From Notamacropus eugenii (lineage: Eukaryota > Chordata > Mammalia > Diprotodontia > Macropodidae): DNA of 64,000 bases. Where the stretch lies: contig NC_092872.1 of the NCBI RefSeq assembly GCF_028372415.1, positions 10,298,001-10,362,000 of the forward strand. Direction: 5' to 3'. A program made the translations under genes and the position numbers. Positions 11,251 through 21,559 of this stretch are shown piece after piece. A model generated the notes under the pieces. It was not told the origin of the DNA. It saw only the letters and a program-made list of their open reading frames with translations, and ran no database searches. The first letter of the stretch is position 1, and each line of letters starts with the position of its first letter.

Positions 11251-12673
11251 AATTATCTAGGAAAACTGCCCTGAGATTCTAGAACCAGAGGGCAAGATAA
11301 GTATTCAAGGAATCCACCAATCACTGCCTGAAAGAGATCCAAAAAGAGAATACTCCTAGGAACATTGTGGCCAAATTCCAAAGTTCCCTGGTCAAGGAGA
11401 AAATATTGCAAGCAGCTAGAAAGAAACAATTCAAGTATTGTGGAAATACAATCAGGATAACACAAGATCTAGCATCTTCTACATTAAGGGATTGAAGGGC
11501 TTCGAATATAATATTCCAGAAGTCAAAGGAACTAGGACTAAAACCAAGAATCACCTACCCAGCAAAACTGAGTATAATACTTCAGGGGAAAAATTGGTCT
11601 TTCAATGAAATAGAGGACTTTCAAGCATTCTTGATGAAAAGACCAGAGCTGAAAAGAAAATTTGGCTTTCAAACACAAGAATGAAGAGAAGCATGAAAAG
11701 GTAAACAGCAAAGAGAAGTCATAAGGGACTTTACTAAAGTTGAACTGTTTGCATTCCTACATGGAAAGACAATATTTGTAACTCTTGAAACTATTCAGTA
11801 TCTGGACAGCTGGTGGGATTACATACACACACACAAATATGCACACAAAAAACAGAGACAGAGAGCAGAGAGTAAATTGAATAGGATGGGAATCATATCT
11901 TTAAAAAATGAAATTAAGTGGTGAGAGAAATATATTGGGAGGAGAAAGGGAGAAATGGAAGGGGGAAAATTATCTCTCATAAAAGAGGCAGGCAAAAGAC
12001 TTTTTAGTGGAGGGAAAAAGAGGGGAGGTGAGAGAAAAATATGGTTTACTCTCATCACATTCGACTAAATGAAGGAATAAAATGCACACTCACTTTGGTA
12101 TGAAAACCTATCTTACAATACAGGAAAGTGGGGGATAAGGGGATAAGCAGGGTGGGGGGGATGATGGAAGGGAGGGCATGGGGAGGAGGGAGCAATTTGA
12201 AATCAACACTCTTGGGGAGGGACAGGATCAAAAGAGAGAATAGAAGCAATGAGGGGCAGGATAGGATGGAGTGAAATATAGTTAGTCTTACACAACACGA
12301 CTATTATGGAAGTCATTTGCAAAATTACACAGATATGGCCTATATTGAATTGCTTGCCTTCCCAAAGGGAATGTGTGGGGAGGGAGGGATGAAGAGAAGG
12401 TGGAACTCAAAGTTTTAGGAACAACTGTCGAATACTGTTCTTGCTACTAGGAAATAAGAAATACAGGTAAAGGGGTATAGAAAGTTATCTTGCCCTACAG
12501 GACAAAAGAGAAGATGGGGACAAGGGAAGGGAGGGATGATAGAAGAGAAGGCAGATTGGTGATAGTGGCAATTAGAATGCTCGGTGTTTTGGGGTCGGGG
12601 GAGGGGACAAATGGGGAGAAAATTTGGAACCCAAAATTTTGTGGAAATGAATGTTGAAAGTTAAATAAAAAAA

Positions 12674-12689
12674 AAGAATGTGGATGCTA
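12674..12689. repeat. Right target-site duplication of HAL1-B
   Basis: Partner of 9905-9920; 15 of 16 bases match. Confidence 0.9.
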
Positions 12690-13003
12690 TACCACTTGGT
12701 GAATATATGTTTAGTAATGATATTGCTTTGTTTTCTATGGATATGATGCCAGGATAGCAGGATATAGTTTCCTTCCTTACCTCTTTTGATTAGATCTATT
12801 TCTGCTTTTGTTTTGTCTGAGATTAGGATTGCTACTTCTGCTTTTAATTTTACCCTGTGTGTATCCCCCTGTTTCAAATGTGTTTCTTGTAAACAACATA
12901 TTGTTGGATTATGGTTTTTAATCCATTCTGCTATCCATTTTGTGGAAGAGTTCATCCCATTAACATTCACAGTTATGATTACTATCTGTGTCTTTCCCTC
13001 CAT
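12690..13003 (-). pseudogene. L1 ORF2 N-terminus (endonuclease N-half)
   Basis: Starts 'MEGKTQIVIITVNVNGMNSS' and keeps the endonuclease motif 'CCLQETHLKQGDTHR'. About 17 residues that L1 proteins have between 'LKIKG' and 'GVAILVSDK' are missing: here 'KLKAEVAILISDKTK' is fused directly. The frame runs into HAL1-B at 12689, and the rest of the domain resumes at 9904. Confidence 0.8.
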
Positions 13004-13559
13004 CCTATTTCCCCCTGTTTATACATTTAGTTTTCCTTTCTCACTTCCCTTCTATAACAGAGTTTTAATTTTTTACCACTGCCCCCCTCAGTCTTCCCTC
13101 CCTTCTTTCAGCTCCCTCCCTTTTATTCCCCTTTTCCCTTACTATTTCTTTGCTCCCTTTTCTTCTCCCTTTCCTCTCCTACTGCCTATAGCGCTAGTTA
13201 GATTTCTATTCTTAACTGAGTTTGTTCTTCCCTCCTTGAATCAAATCAGATGAGAGCAAATCTCAAACAGTGCACATATTTCTCCCCTCTTTCCCTCTAT
13301 TGTAATATGTTTTTGGGCCTCTTCCTGTGATGTAATTTACCTTTTTCTTCCTCCTCCTTTTCACACCTCCTGTTACAATCCCTTTCCACCCTTCAATCAC
13401 ATTTTTATCATTACATTTAATTTGTACCCTCTCTGTCTATCTAAATATATCCCTTTTAAATATCATAATAAATATACATTTCTCAAGATTAACAAGTATC
13501 ATCTTCCCTGTTAGGGATGTTAACCGTTTGTCCATATTGAATAACAAGTTTTTCCCCTC

Positions 13560-14000
13560 GTTTACCATTTTATGCCTTTCTTGAGACTTGTGTTTGAAGA
13601 CTGAATTTTCTATTGAGCTCTGACATTTTTATCAGGAATGTCTGGAGGTTCCTTATTTCATCGAATGTCTATTTCCTTGGCGGAAATATTATGCTCAATT
13701 TTGCTGGATAATGGATCCTTGGTTGTAGTCCCAGCTCCTTTGTCTTACAGAATATCATATTCCAATCCCTCCGGTCTTTTAATGTAGAAGCTGCAAGGTC
13801 TTGTGTGATCCTGACTAGTTCCTCAATGTTTGAATTGCTTCCTTCTGGTTGCTAGAAGTATCTTCTCCTTCACTTGATAGTTCTGGAATTTGGCAACGAT
13901 ATTCCTTGGTGTTTTCATTTTGGGATCTCTTGCCAGAGGTGATCAGTGGCTTTTCCCATGATTCTTTTGCTCTCTGGATCTGGGACCGGCTTGGCAGTTT
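13560..14000 (-). pseudogene. L1 ORF1 C-terminal remnant of the host L1
   Basis: The minus strand matches HAL1 ORF1 in order ('NTKEYRCQIPEL'-like RRM end, 'CSFYIKRPEGLEYDIL'-like, 'TQVSRKA') but with many differences and stops. It is a more divergent L1 lineage than copies B and C. Confidence 0.65.
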
Positions 14001-14010
14001 TCTTTGCTGA

Positions 14011-14217
14011 TTTCTTTTTTTTTCATTTTTAACAGTTTATAACACATAAAACAATTCAAATTTTTGGTCAGGTGATACTTCTTTTTAAAGCATTTACAAT
14101 ATCAACCACAAAAGAATTTTTTTTAAACATTAACCTACTGAGACACAAATAATATTTATGTATGCTAACTTCACAAGCTCTTGACCTAACTGTCTCCACA
14201 GTATTACTAAGAATTAA
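14011..14217 (-). other. Unassigned, possibly retroposed sequence (left part)
   Basis: AT-rich sequence that continues at 16953 on the far side of HAL1-C. On the minus strand it ends in an A-rich run at about 14010-14030, like the 3' end of a retroposed transcript or an old LTR/LINE. I recognise no family. Confidence 0.35.
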
Positions 14218-14233
14218 AGGATCCTAACTTATT
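14218..14233. repeat. Left target-site duplication of HAL1-C
   Basis: 'aggatcctaacttatt' is repeated exactly at 16937-16952. This perfect 16-bp pair fixes the element's boundaries and includes the extra 3' segment described below. Confidence 0.92.
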
Positions 14234-14251
14234 TTTTATTTTTATTTTTTT

Positions 14252-14306
14252 CGTATTTGTGAGCCAACGTGACTGTATTTGACATTGTCGACTTCTTCCT
14301 CTGGTT
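14252..14306 (-). other. Candidate 3'-transduced segment of HAL1-C
   Basis: About 55 bp of unique sequence lies between the element's own A-rich tail and a second, terminal A tract, inside the target duplication. This is the layout of an L1 3' transduction, where transcription read past the first poly(A) site into flanking DNA. It is not present at the 3' ends of copies A or B. Confidence 0.7.
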
Positions 14307-15368
14307 TCTTTCTTTCTTTTTTTCTTTTTTCTTTTTCTTTTTATTTATTTAACTTTTAACATTCATTTTCACAAAATTTTGGGTTACAAATTTTCTCCCC
14401 TTTTGTCCCCTCCCCCCACCCCAAAACACTGAGCATTCTAATTGCCCCTCTTTGCCAATCTTCCCTCCCTCCCTCCCCACCCCTTCCCTTTGGAAGGCAA
14501 GAAATTCAATATAGGCTAAATCTGTGTAGTTTTGCAAATGACTTCCATAATAGTTGTGTTGTAGAAGACTAGCTATATTTCCCTCCATCCTATCCTGTCC
14601 CCCATTACTTTTATTCTCTTTTGATCCTGTCCCTCCCCATGAGTGTCGACCTCAAATTGTTCCCTCCTCCCCATGCCCTCCCTTCCATCATCCCCCCCAC
14701 CCTGCTTATCCCCTTATCCCCCACTTTCCTGTATTGTAAGATAGGTTTTCATACCAAAATGAGTGTGCATTTTATTCCTTCCTTTAGTGGAATGTGATGA
14801 GAGTAAACTTCATGTTTTTCTCTCACCTCCCCTCTTTATCCCTCCACTAATAAGTCTTTTGCTTGCCTCTTTTATGAGAGATAATTTGCCTCATTCCATT
14901 TCTCCCTTTCTCCTCCCAATATATTTCTCTCTCACCACTTAATTTCATTGTTTTAAGATATGATCCCATCCTCTTCAATTCACTCTGTGCACTCTGTCTC
15001 TATGTGTGTGTGTGTGTGCGTGTGCGTGAGCATGTGTGTGTGTAATCCCACCCAGTACCCAGATACTGAATAGTTTCATGAGTTACAAATATTGTCTTTC
15101 CATGTAGGAATGTAAACAGTTCAACTTTAGTAAAGTCCCTTATGACTTCTCTTTGCTGTTTACCTTTTCATGCTTCTCTTCATTCTTGTGTTTGAAAGCC
15201 AAATTTTCTTTTCAGCTCTGGTCTTTTCATCAAGAATGCTTGAAAGTCCTCTATTTCATTGAAAGACCAATTTTTCCCCTGAAGTATCATACTCAGTTTT
15301 GCTGGGTAGGTGATTCTTGGTTTTAGTCCTAGTTCCTTTGACTTCTGGAATATCCTATTCTACGTCCT

Positions 15369-16040
15369 TCAGTCCCTTAATGTGGAAGCTGCTAGATCTT
15401 GTGTTATCCTGATTGAATTTCCACAATACTTGAATTGGTTTTTTTTAGCTGCTTGCAATATTTTCTCCTTGACCTGGAAACTCTGGAATTTGGCCACAAT
15501 GTTCCTAGGAGTTTCTCTTTTTGGATCTCTTTTAGGCGGTGATCTGTGGATTCCTTGAATACTTATCTTGCCCTCTGGTTCTAGAATCTCAGGGCAATTT
15601 TCCTTGATAATTTCATGAAAGATGATGTCTAGGCTCTTTTTTTGATCATGGCTTTCAGGTAGTCCCATAATTTTTAAATTGTCTCTCCTGGATCTATTCT
15701 CCAGGTCAGTTGTTTTTCCAATGAGATATTTCACATAATCTTCCATTTTTTCATTCTTTTGGTTTTGTTTTGTGATTTCTTGGTTTCTCATAAAGTCATT
15801 AGCCTCCATCTGTTCCATTGTAATTTTGAAAGAACTATTTTCTTCAGTGAGCTTTTGGACCTCCTTTTGCATTTGGCTAATTCTGCTTTTGAAAGCATTC
15901 TTCTCCTCATTGGCTTTTTGAACCTCTTTTGCCAATTGAGTTAGCCTATTTTTCAAGGTGTTATTTTCTTCAGCATTTTTTTGGGTCTCCTTTAGCAGGG
16001 TGTTTACTTGTTTTTCATGCTTTGCTTGCATGTCAGTCAA
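15369..16040 (-). CDS. L1/HAL1 ORF1p-like protein, 223 aa, open
   Basis: The protein starts 'MTDMQAKHEKQVN' and has a long heptad coiled coil (residues about 1-115), then an RRM opening 'RRDNLKIMGLPES' (about 120), then the start of the C-terminal domain 'ETPRNIVAKFQSFQVKEK'. It ends at 'STLRD', where human L1 ORF1p continues into its 'ARREW' region, so the C-terminal domain is cut short. Beyond the stop, the bases still resemble the missing C-terminus. Copy B has a stop at the same codon. L1 ORF1p binds RNA as a trimer in cytoplasmic RNPs; whether this shortened form works is unknown. An in-frame upstream piece (16313-16056) is separated by one TAA. Confidence 0.75.
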   Translation of the reverse strand: MTDMQAKHEKQVNTLLKETQKNAEENNTLKNRLTQLAKEVQKANEEKNAFKSRISQMQKEVQKLTEENSSFKITMEQMEANDFMRNQEITKQNQKNEKMEDYVKYLIGKTTDLENRSRRDNLKIMGLPESHDQKKSLDIIFHEIIKENCPEILEPEGKISIQGIHRSPPKRDPKRETPRNIVAKFQSFQVKEKILQAAKKNQFKYCGNSIRITQDLAASTLRD

Positions 16041-16055
16041 TTCTCTTCCCAGTTT

Positions 16056-16313
16056 TTACTTCACCTCTCTAACTTGATTTTCAAAATCCTTTTTGAGCTC
16101 TTCCATGGCCTGAGCCCATTGGGTGGGCTGGGATACAGAAGCCTTGACTTCTGTGTTTTTCCCTGATGGTAAGCGTTGTTCTTCCTCATCAGAAAGGAAG
16201 GGAGGAAATGCCTGTTCACTAAGAAAGTAACCTTCTATAGTCTTATTTTTTTCCCTTTTCTGGGCATTTTCCCAGCCAGTGACTTGACTTCTGAATATTC
16301 TCCTCACACCCAC
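16056..16313 (-). pseudogene. HAL1-C ORF1 N-terminal part, cut by a stop
   Basis: Eighty-five codons, 'MGVRRIFRSQVTGWENAQK' to 'ENQVREVK', then TAA at the same site as in copy B. It is five codons shorter than B because a short internal stretch ('SKINI' in B) is missing. Confidence 0.65.
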
Positions 16314-16936
16314 CTTGCCTCCAGATCCGCCCAGCCAGCACTTGGGGTCTGAGATTCAAATGCTGCCTCCCAGCCTCAGGGCTTTGGGCGGGGGCAGGGC
16401 TGCTGTTCAGTGTGAGATTAAGTTCAGGTGCTCAGGTCAGGGCAGGGCCACCTCATGGGCTCCGTTCCTTCAGGGGGTTTATGCAGAGACCTTCAACAAT
16501 GGATCCGGGGTCCTGCCTGCTTGGGGAGCCCTGGTCTGCTCCCACCTCCGCTGCTGCCTCCTGAGGGGGCCTGAGTTATGGGGGCACCCCACTCCCCTCT
16601 CGACCCGCCAAAGAGACCCCCTCACCAACCCTTGTCACCTGTGGGTGGAGGGACCCACGCGGCTGCTGGAGATTCCGTCCCTGAAGCCTGCTCGGATCTG
16701 CTCCTTTTGGTGCGCCACTGAGGCAGGGTTGGGCTCTGCTCCGGGTCCAGGGAGCGAGGGACCTTTTGCGAGAGGTTTTCAGGCTCTCTGGAGCAGAAAT
16801 CTTGTCCGCTCCGTTCTGTGGCTTCCACTGCTCCAGAATTCTCCAGTGGTTCTTTTTTTTACAGGTATGTTATGGGCAGTGGGTTCAGAGGTAGCGTATG
16901 TGCGTCTTTCTACTCTGCCATCTTGGCTCCGCCCCC
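16314..16936 (-). promoter_or_regulatory. HAL1-C 5' UTR, presumed internal promoter
   Basis: GC-rich leader homologous to 9921-10533. The 216-codon plus ORF across it is antisense noise. Confidence 0.5.
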
Positions 16937-16952
16937 AGGATCCTAACTTATT
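16937..16952. repeat. Right target-site duplication of HAL1-C
   Basis: Exact partner of 14218-14233. Confidence 0.92.
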
Positions 16953-17770
16953 GTTGTTGGTCTAAAGTCCTATGCCTAATAGCTTAATTTTAGACTTAAC
17001 CTTGGATGTTCCCCTACTAATAATCTATAATTTAATGGATCTGGTATTAAGTTTACAAACCTTTTGACTACAGGAAATTGCCATCAAGAGTAGGGGCATT
17101 GCAGGGAAACAATATCTCCCCATCTTCATGTCAGTTCCATGCAAGATTAGATTGTCCACTTGCACTCAGTCAGGCTTAAAGTCTGCCAGGTATCAGTGGG
17201 GAAATTGAGTCAGGAGAATCCTGCCTCAGCCTAGGCTGAACAGCTGCTCTCCCACCCTTCCCATGAGATCACCTTTTGCAGTTCATACCAGCATCTCACA
17301 GGCTTACTGGCATCATGGATTGGAGGCTCAGATCGCCATTCTTGCTATCCACACCTGGAGTTAGACTCAGAAGAACAGTCACTTAATAGTTCCATAGCAT
17401 CTAAAAATGGCAAGTTCCAATAACCAGGTTTCAAATATGATTATAATTTCACTTTGGCTAAGGAACATCTTTTGAGGCAAGTCTTAAGTGGCTTACATGC
17501 CTTTCTATACATGTTCTAGTTCCTGATTAAATAACAATCATAAAATCAAATTTACCATTAAAATCTTAACTTTTCCATCAATGCCAAATTTTACTCGAGG
17601 TTACCTTCCTCTAGGAAATTTAGACTAAAATTCATTTCCCCAAACTAAAGATGTCTCTGATTTATTCTCAGTAATTAATTCAGTCAATTGTTTTAATACT
17701 AATTGCTTTTACCTCACTTTGTAACATGTCCAGTCTTTCTCCCCATCACTCCCCCCACCCCTTCCTAATA
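16953..17770 (-). other. Unassigned, possibly retroposed sequence (right part)
   Basis: Continuation of 14011-14217 across HAL1-C. No ORF of note and no family recognised. The original element would be about 1 kb, ending in an A-rich run on the minus strand. Confidence 0.35.
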
Positions 17771-17779
17771 ACTTGTATT

Positions 17780-18490
17780 CTGATTGCTCCTTCCCTCGTT
17801 GAATGCGCACTCCATGAGGTGTGGGGGAGGGGTAGTCTGGTCAGAAGAGGTCTCTTCTCCTGAGCTAGAGCACAGGCAGGCTAAGTGGTAGGTGAACCCG
17901 ATCTGTGATAGTCTCTTCCTGATTCCTCTGGCTGTGCTGAGGCCTGGGATCCTGGTGTTGGTGCTTACTAGCTCCACCCCTGCTAGGGTTCAGAATCTAC
18001 TCTTGGTTTGCTGAGGTGGGGCTTTCTGGGACAGTTCTGGTCCTTCACTGGTCCCCTTCAGCCACAGCGAGAGGGACCGTCCTTAGAGATCTTCCTAGCC
18101 TCATGGGCTAAGAGACTGTTTACCCCTTCAGCTGATCCCAGTATTTCAGAATTTTTCCTGGGGAAATAATCCCTGGGTTTTTCAAGGTCAACAAGGAGAG
18201 GAGGAGAGCATTTACAGATCACTCCTCCATCTTGGCTCCTGGAAATTCACGTAGGTGACTTATACACATTGAATTTGTGGGCTGATATTCTCAGGAGAGG
18301 TTGTTGCTGTTACCTGGGGTTCTGGACTTCTCTCTCACTCAGTTTCACTGGAATCCTGTCCTGGGCTGATGTGTTTGAGAATCCACACTGCTTCAGACTT
18401 CCAAGTGGTTCCTTCTTGGTTTTGCTATGACAGGGTCTGTGCTGGTACAGCCTGTGTGCTCTGCACTCTCTGTGCTCCTCCAGCCTCATG
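17780..18490 (-). mobile_element. L1 5' UTR-like segment, minus strand
   Basis: The motif 'ctccatcttggctcctgg' at 18222 is the reverse of the L1 start 'ggagccaagatggag'. The GC-richer DNA to its left resembles an L1 5' UTR ('aaggaccagaactgtccc' on the minus strand). Whether it belonged to the host L1 whose ORF1 tail lies at 14.0 kb is unclear. The part right of 18240 may be another 5' UTR. Confidence 0.5.
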
Positions 18491-18529
18491 CCTATTTTTT
18501 TTTTTAATGAAGAAATGACTATAAATGTT

Positions 18530-19830
18530 GTATTTCAGGAAGTTATGTAAAAAATATCTTGGAAGTATTTAAACCAGAGGGCACAATTCAGATTTATAGA
18601 ATCCACAGGATGCTGATAGATGGAAACTCCAAATTCAACTCACTTCAGAGTGCTGTCATTTCAGAAACAAAATAAGTGTCTTACAGTTGGGAGGAAAAAT
18701 GTCACAAAATTTTAAAAATACCAATTATAATTGCACAGGATTTCTTATCTAGGATGAAAAATGAAAGAAGAGACTGGAATGAAATGTACTTCAATATAAG
18801 GGAAATTAGCATTTACCCTATGCTGAAAAGATGTAGTGAAAGCTCTTCTTGAAGGCAAATAGATATACCAGAAGCCTTATAAGAATGAAAAAAAAATACT
18901 AATGAACTGAGGATGCAGTTAAAAAATATTAGAACATTAGAAAGTTTACCAGTATATCAGAGAGACAGATATTCTAAAAATTACATACAAAGCAAAAAAA
19001 TTGAATTAATAAAAATAAGGAACCATTTTTAAAGAAACAATAAAATAGATAAAATATTAATTAATTTAAAGAGAGAGGCAGAGAACCAAATTCCCAAAAT
19101 AAAACTGAGAAGAGGGAAATCACAATAAATGAAGAATAGAGAAAATTATTTAAAAACTATGTGGAATTATATGCCAACAAAATGTAAATTTCAAACTAAA
19201 TAATCTATTTTAATATAAATTTATATTATATTATAATTATAAGTTTTTAATATAAATTTATATTTATACAAATATAAATTATGAAAATTGATAAAATGAG
19301 AAACAGGAAAGCTATATACCTAACCCTGAAAGAGAAATATATTAGGCTATAAATAAACTAGCAAAGGAAAAAAACTGTAATACCAGTTAAATTCATAAAT
19401 TAATTCTGTCAGACATTTAAAGAGTATCTCCCTTTACTACATATTCTGATTTAAATAGCAAGTAGAAAACACTATACCAATTTTCTTCTATAAGATAAAC
19501 ATGGTGCTTAAACCAAACTGAAAGTGTGTGTGGGGATAAAGGGCAGAGAAACAGAAATAAAGAAATATCACTGATAAAAAAAATAATTCAAAAATATTAA
19601 ATAAGATAGTGACAGAATGATTATAGACACATATGTTCATTTATTATGATCAAATCATACTTATACTAGGAAGGTAGGTATGGTTCTACATGAAGAACAG
19701 CGATTACAATAAACTATATCAATCATGAGTCTACGAGATTATATAGATGCAGAAGAAATCTTCAGTATGATACAATACCTATTCATGTTACTATTAAGAG
19801 GGCATTCACAGAATTCTCCTGCCTTCCTAT
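18530..19830 (+). mobile_element. Old L1 ORF2 fragment, plus strand
   Basis: A-rich sequence with decayed L1 ORF2 marks: 'aataaaatagataaaatatt', 'aattatatgccaacaaaa', and near 19.65 kb 'tattatgatcaaatcatac' and 'tatatagatgcagaagaaa', which are the RT approach to the DAEKAFD region. No frame survives. A TA-rich patch lies at 19200-19285. Confidence 0.6.
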
Positions 19831-20950
19831 GACTGACCTCATGCTCTAGCTAAGTACTAGAGTACTTTGGAGATGACAAATATCTTCTTCTTCTAGCTGA
19901 CCATGTCTGCTGGCTCAGCAATTAGGCACCTTAGAAATGATGAAGCAATCATCTTTAAAAGGGAGTAACATGACCTCAGTCTCTCTCTTCTCTTCACAGC
20001 TGCAGATTGTGTGAGGACTAGTTAGAAATCTCTGTGGATGGGAGGAAGGGCAGGAGCACCCTTTCTCTATGTACCCTTTCTGTTTGAAGTGTGGCAGCTG
20101 AAGTTAGAGCTCAGCTGCCTTAGGTGAATTTGAGCGCATGCTTTTGACCAACTCCTTTGCTTTTCGTTTATGTGCTGGGTTTTAGGTGACTGAACATCAA
20201 TCCTGAGATGGAACCTTGAAGGCAGCCTCATGAATCTAAGGAGATGGAATATTTAGGTCTCTGGGTAGGAGCTGAGAGGCAGGAGGGGGCATTTTTATGT
20301 TGGAGAAGATAACTGCTACTGAGAGGAGGAGTCCAAGTCCTGGCTGCATTTGCCAGAAGACATGGAGCTGGAGCAAATTATTTGGATAGTACAGAACTGT
20401 AGTGAAATATAAAATGTCTGTTCATTAGTTTCATAAATGGCTTCATATTCTGATGTTTAAATCTCAGTCTCCTAGCTGTGTTTTACAGCGGTTACTGGTT
20501 GCTTAACTTTTGTCAATGCGTAGTATAGGGTCTTTTGTATCTCTTAGCCATCTCTTGTGTACATGGGAAATAAAGAGCTGTTCCATATGTGATTCATATT
20601 ATATACAGAGTTCCTTTTTTTTCACATACATCCCCACCTTGGGAGGTCCTAAATATGATCCAATACTAAGCATTAGGGAAAATTTTCCTCAGAGAGCTGG
20701 TCTGAAGGTATAGCAAGTCAAATAATTAGAGGAAAAGAGTCTGATCTTTCTTCTAGGTTCTCAGGCTCCTGCAGGACTGAACTTAGTAGTTACAAATGTG
20801 GGTCCAGAAAAGAGGACCTTTTGGGTGAAGAGAGAGAAAGCATAATACTAAGTCTCCCTGAGCCCAGTGTAGATCTAATTATTAGCTTAAAAACACTAAA
20901 AAGCATAGTAATTATCTTTCCTTCACGTGATTTTTAAAAAAGCATTTACC
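19831..20950. other. Unassigned stretch, perhaps an old LTR
   Basis: No gene or clear repeat. 'gtacatgggaaataaagagc' near 20560 holds a poly(A) signal in a setting like a retroviral LTR R region, but I found no matching TG...CA ends. LTR identity is a guess. Confidence 0.3.
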
Positions 20951-20959
20951 TGAAGTGAA

Positions 20960-21550
20960 GAGCAAACATTATTTATAACACAGAAATATTACTAAGATTT
21001 TCAATTAATATTAGGAGTGAAAATATAGGAGTAGTACACTTCATGGTAGCAAGAAACTGGAAACACAGCAGATACCCATTGATTGGAAAATGACTAAACA
21101 AATGGTAGTACAGTACTGGGATGCGATGGAATATTACTGTGCTATAAGAAACTATGAAGATGACAAATACAGAGAAGTGTGGAAAGACTTATATGGAATT
21201 ATGCAAAATGAAGAAATAATAAGAAAACAATACACACAGTGACCACAACAATGTAACGGAAAGAACAATAACAATGAATCAAATTAAAAATGAATGTTGT
21301 AAAACTACAAAGTATAAGCTTGACCCCAAAGACACATTCCTGTACTCATTTAAATAGGTCGCTGTGGGGTCCCTGGGTGTGGAATGCTGCATATTTTGTA
21401 GGTTTTTGCTGGGGTGGGGAAGTATTGGTTGGTTTTGATGATATCCTCCCCTCGTCTTATATTCCTTTTTTCTTTAAGAAAATTGTTGTAGAGATGGTTC
21501 TCTGGGGGAGGACAGGAGGAGGGATACAGGGGTCAGTTTATGTAAGTAAA
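20960..21550 (+). mobile_element. L1 ORF2 C-terminus and 3' UTR, plus strand
   Basis: 'gtagcaagaaactggaaac', 'cagatacccattgattgg', 'gatggaatattactgtgct' and 'ggaaagacttatatggaa' are the well-known L1 ORF2 end. 'ttggttggttttgatgat' and 'ggttctctgggggaggac' match an older L1 3' UTR. Confidence 0.75.
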
Positions 21551-21559
21551 AACAGAAGA

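Larger units (their letters stand above)
9921..12673 (+). mobile_element. HAL1-like element B, full-length ORF2-less L1 derivative
   Basis: A 2,753-bp unit. The 5' UTR opens with 'ggagccaagatgacggag'. A split ORF1 follows (10534-11250 and a degraded tail to about 11660). Then comes about 1 kb of purine-rich sequence, ending 'aatgaatgttgaaagtt' and an A-rich tail. A 16-bp target duplication abuts both ends, so nothing was truncated at the 5' end. No ORF2 homology lies inside. It sits in the endonuclease region of the older minus-strand L1. It is nearly identical to copy C over ORF1, so both are young. Confidence 0.85.
12690..14010 (-). mobile_element. Minus-strand L1, 5' part of ORF2, inter-ORF spacer, ORF1 tail (host L1, part 3)
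   Basis: Read on the minus strand: the ORF1 C-terminal part (14000-13560), a purine-rich inter-ORF spacer (about 13550-13004), then the start of ORF2 at 13003. The rest of ORF1 and the 5' UTR are not contiguous. Beyond 14010 the sequence is a different, unassigned element. Confidence 0.75.
14234..16936 (-). mobile_element. HAL1-like element C, full-length, minus strand
   Basis: A 2,703-bp insertion with a perfect 16-bp target duplication. On the minus strand: start 'gggggcggagccaagatgg', 5' UTR, leader ORF1 piece (16313-16056), open ORF1 of 223 codons (16040-15369), purine-rich 3' region, end motif 'aatgaatgttgaaagtt', an A/GAAA-rich tract (14305-14348), a short unique segment (14252-14306), then a terminal A tract (14234-14251). 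No ORF2. It is the best preserved of the three copies and lies inverted to copy B, 1.6 kb away. Confidence 0.88.

Noticed and set aside
9921..12673. 5'-truncated or internally deleted ordinary L1
   Set aside because: The element has a complete L1 5' start, 3' end and target duplications but no ORF2, and two other copies share the layout.
12786..13253. 155-codon plus ORF rich in Phe/Ser/Pro
   Set aside because: Antisense of the L1 inter-ORF spacer and endonuclease start.
16315..16965. 216-codon plus ORF
   Set aside because: Antisense of the HAL1-C 5' UTR; no domain.
20000..20720. Solitary retroviral LTR
   Set aside because: A poly(A) signal in a suggestive setting, but no clear TG...CA ends, target duplication or second copy; kept only as a possibility.
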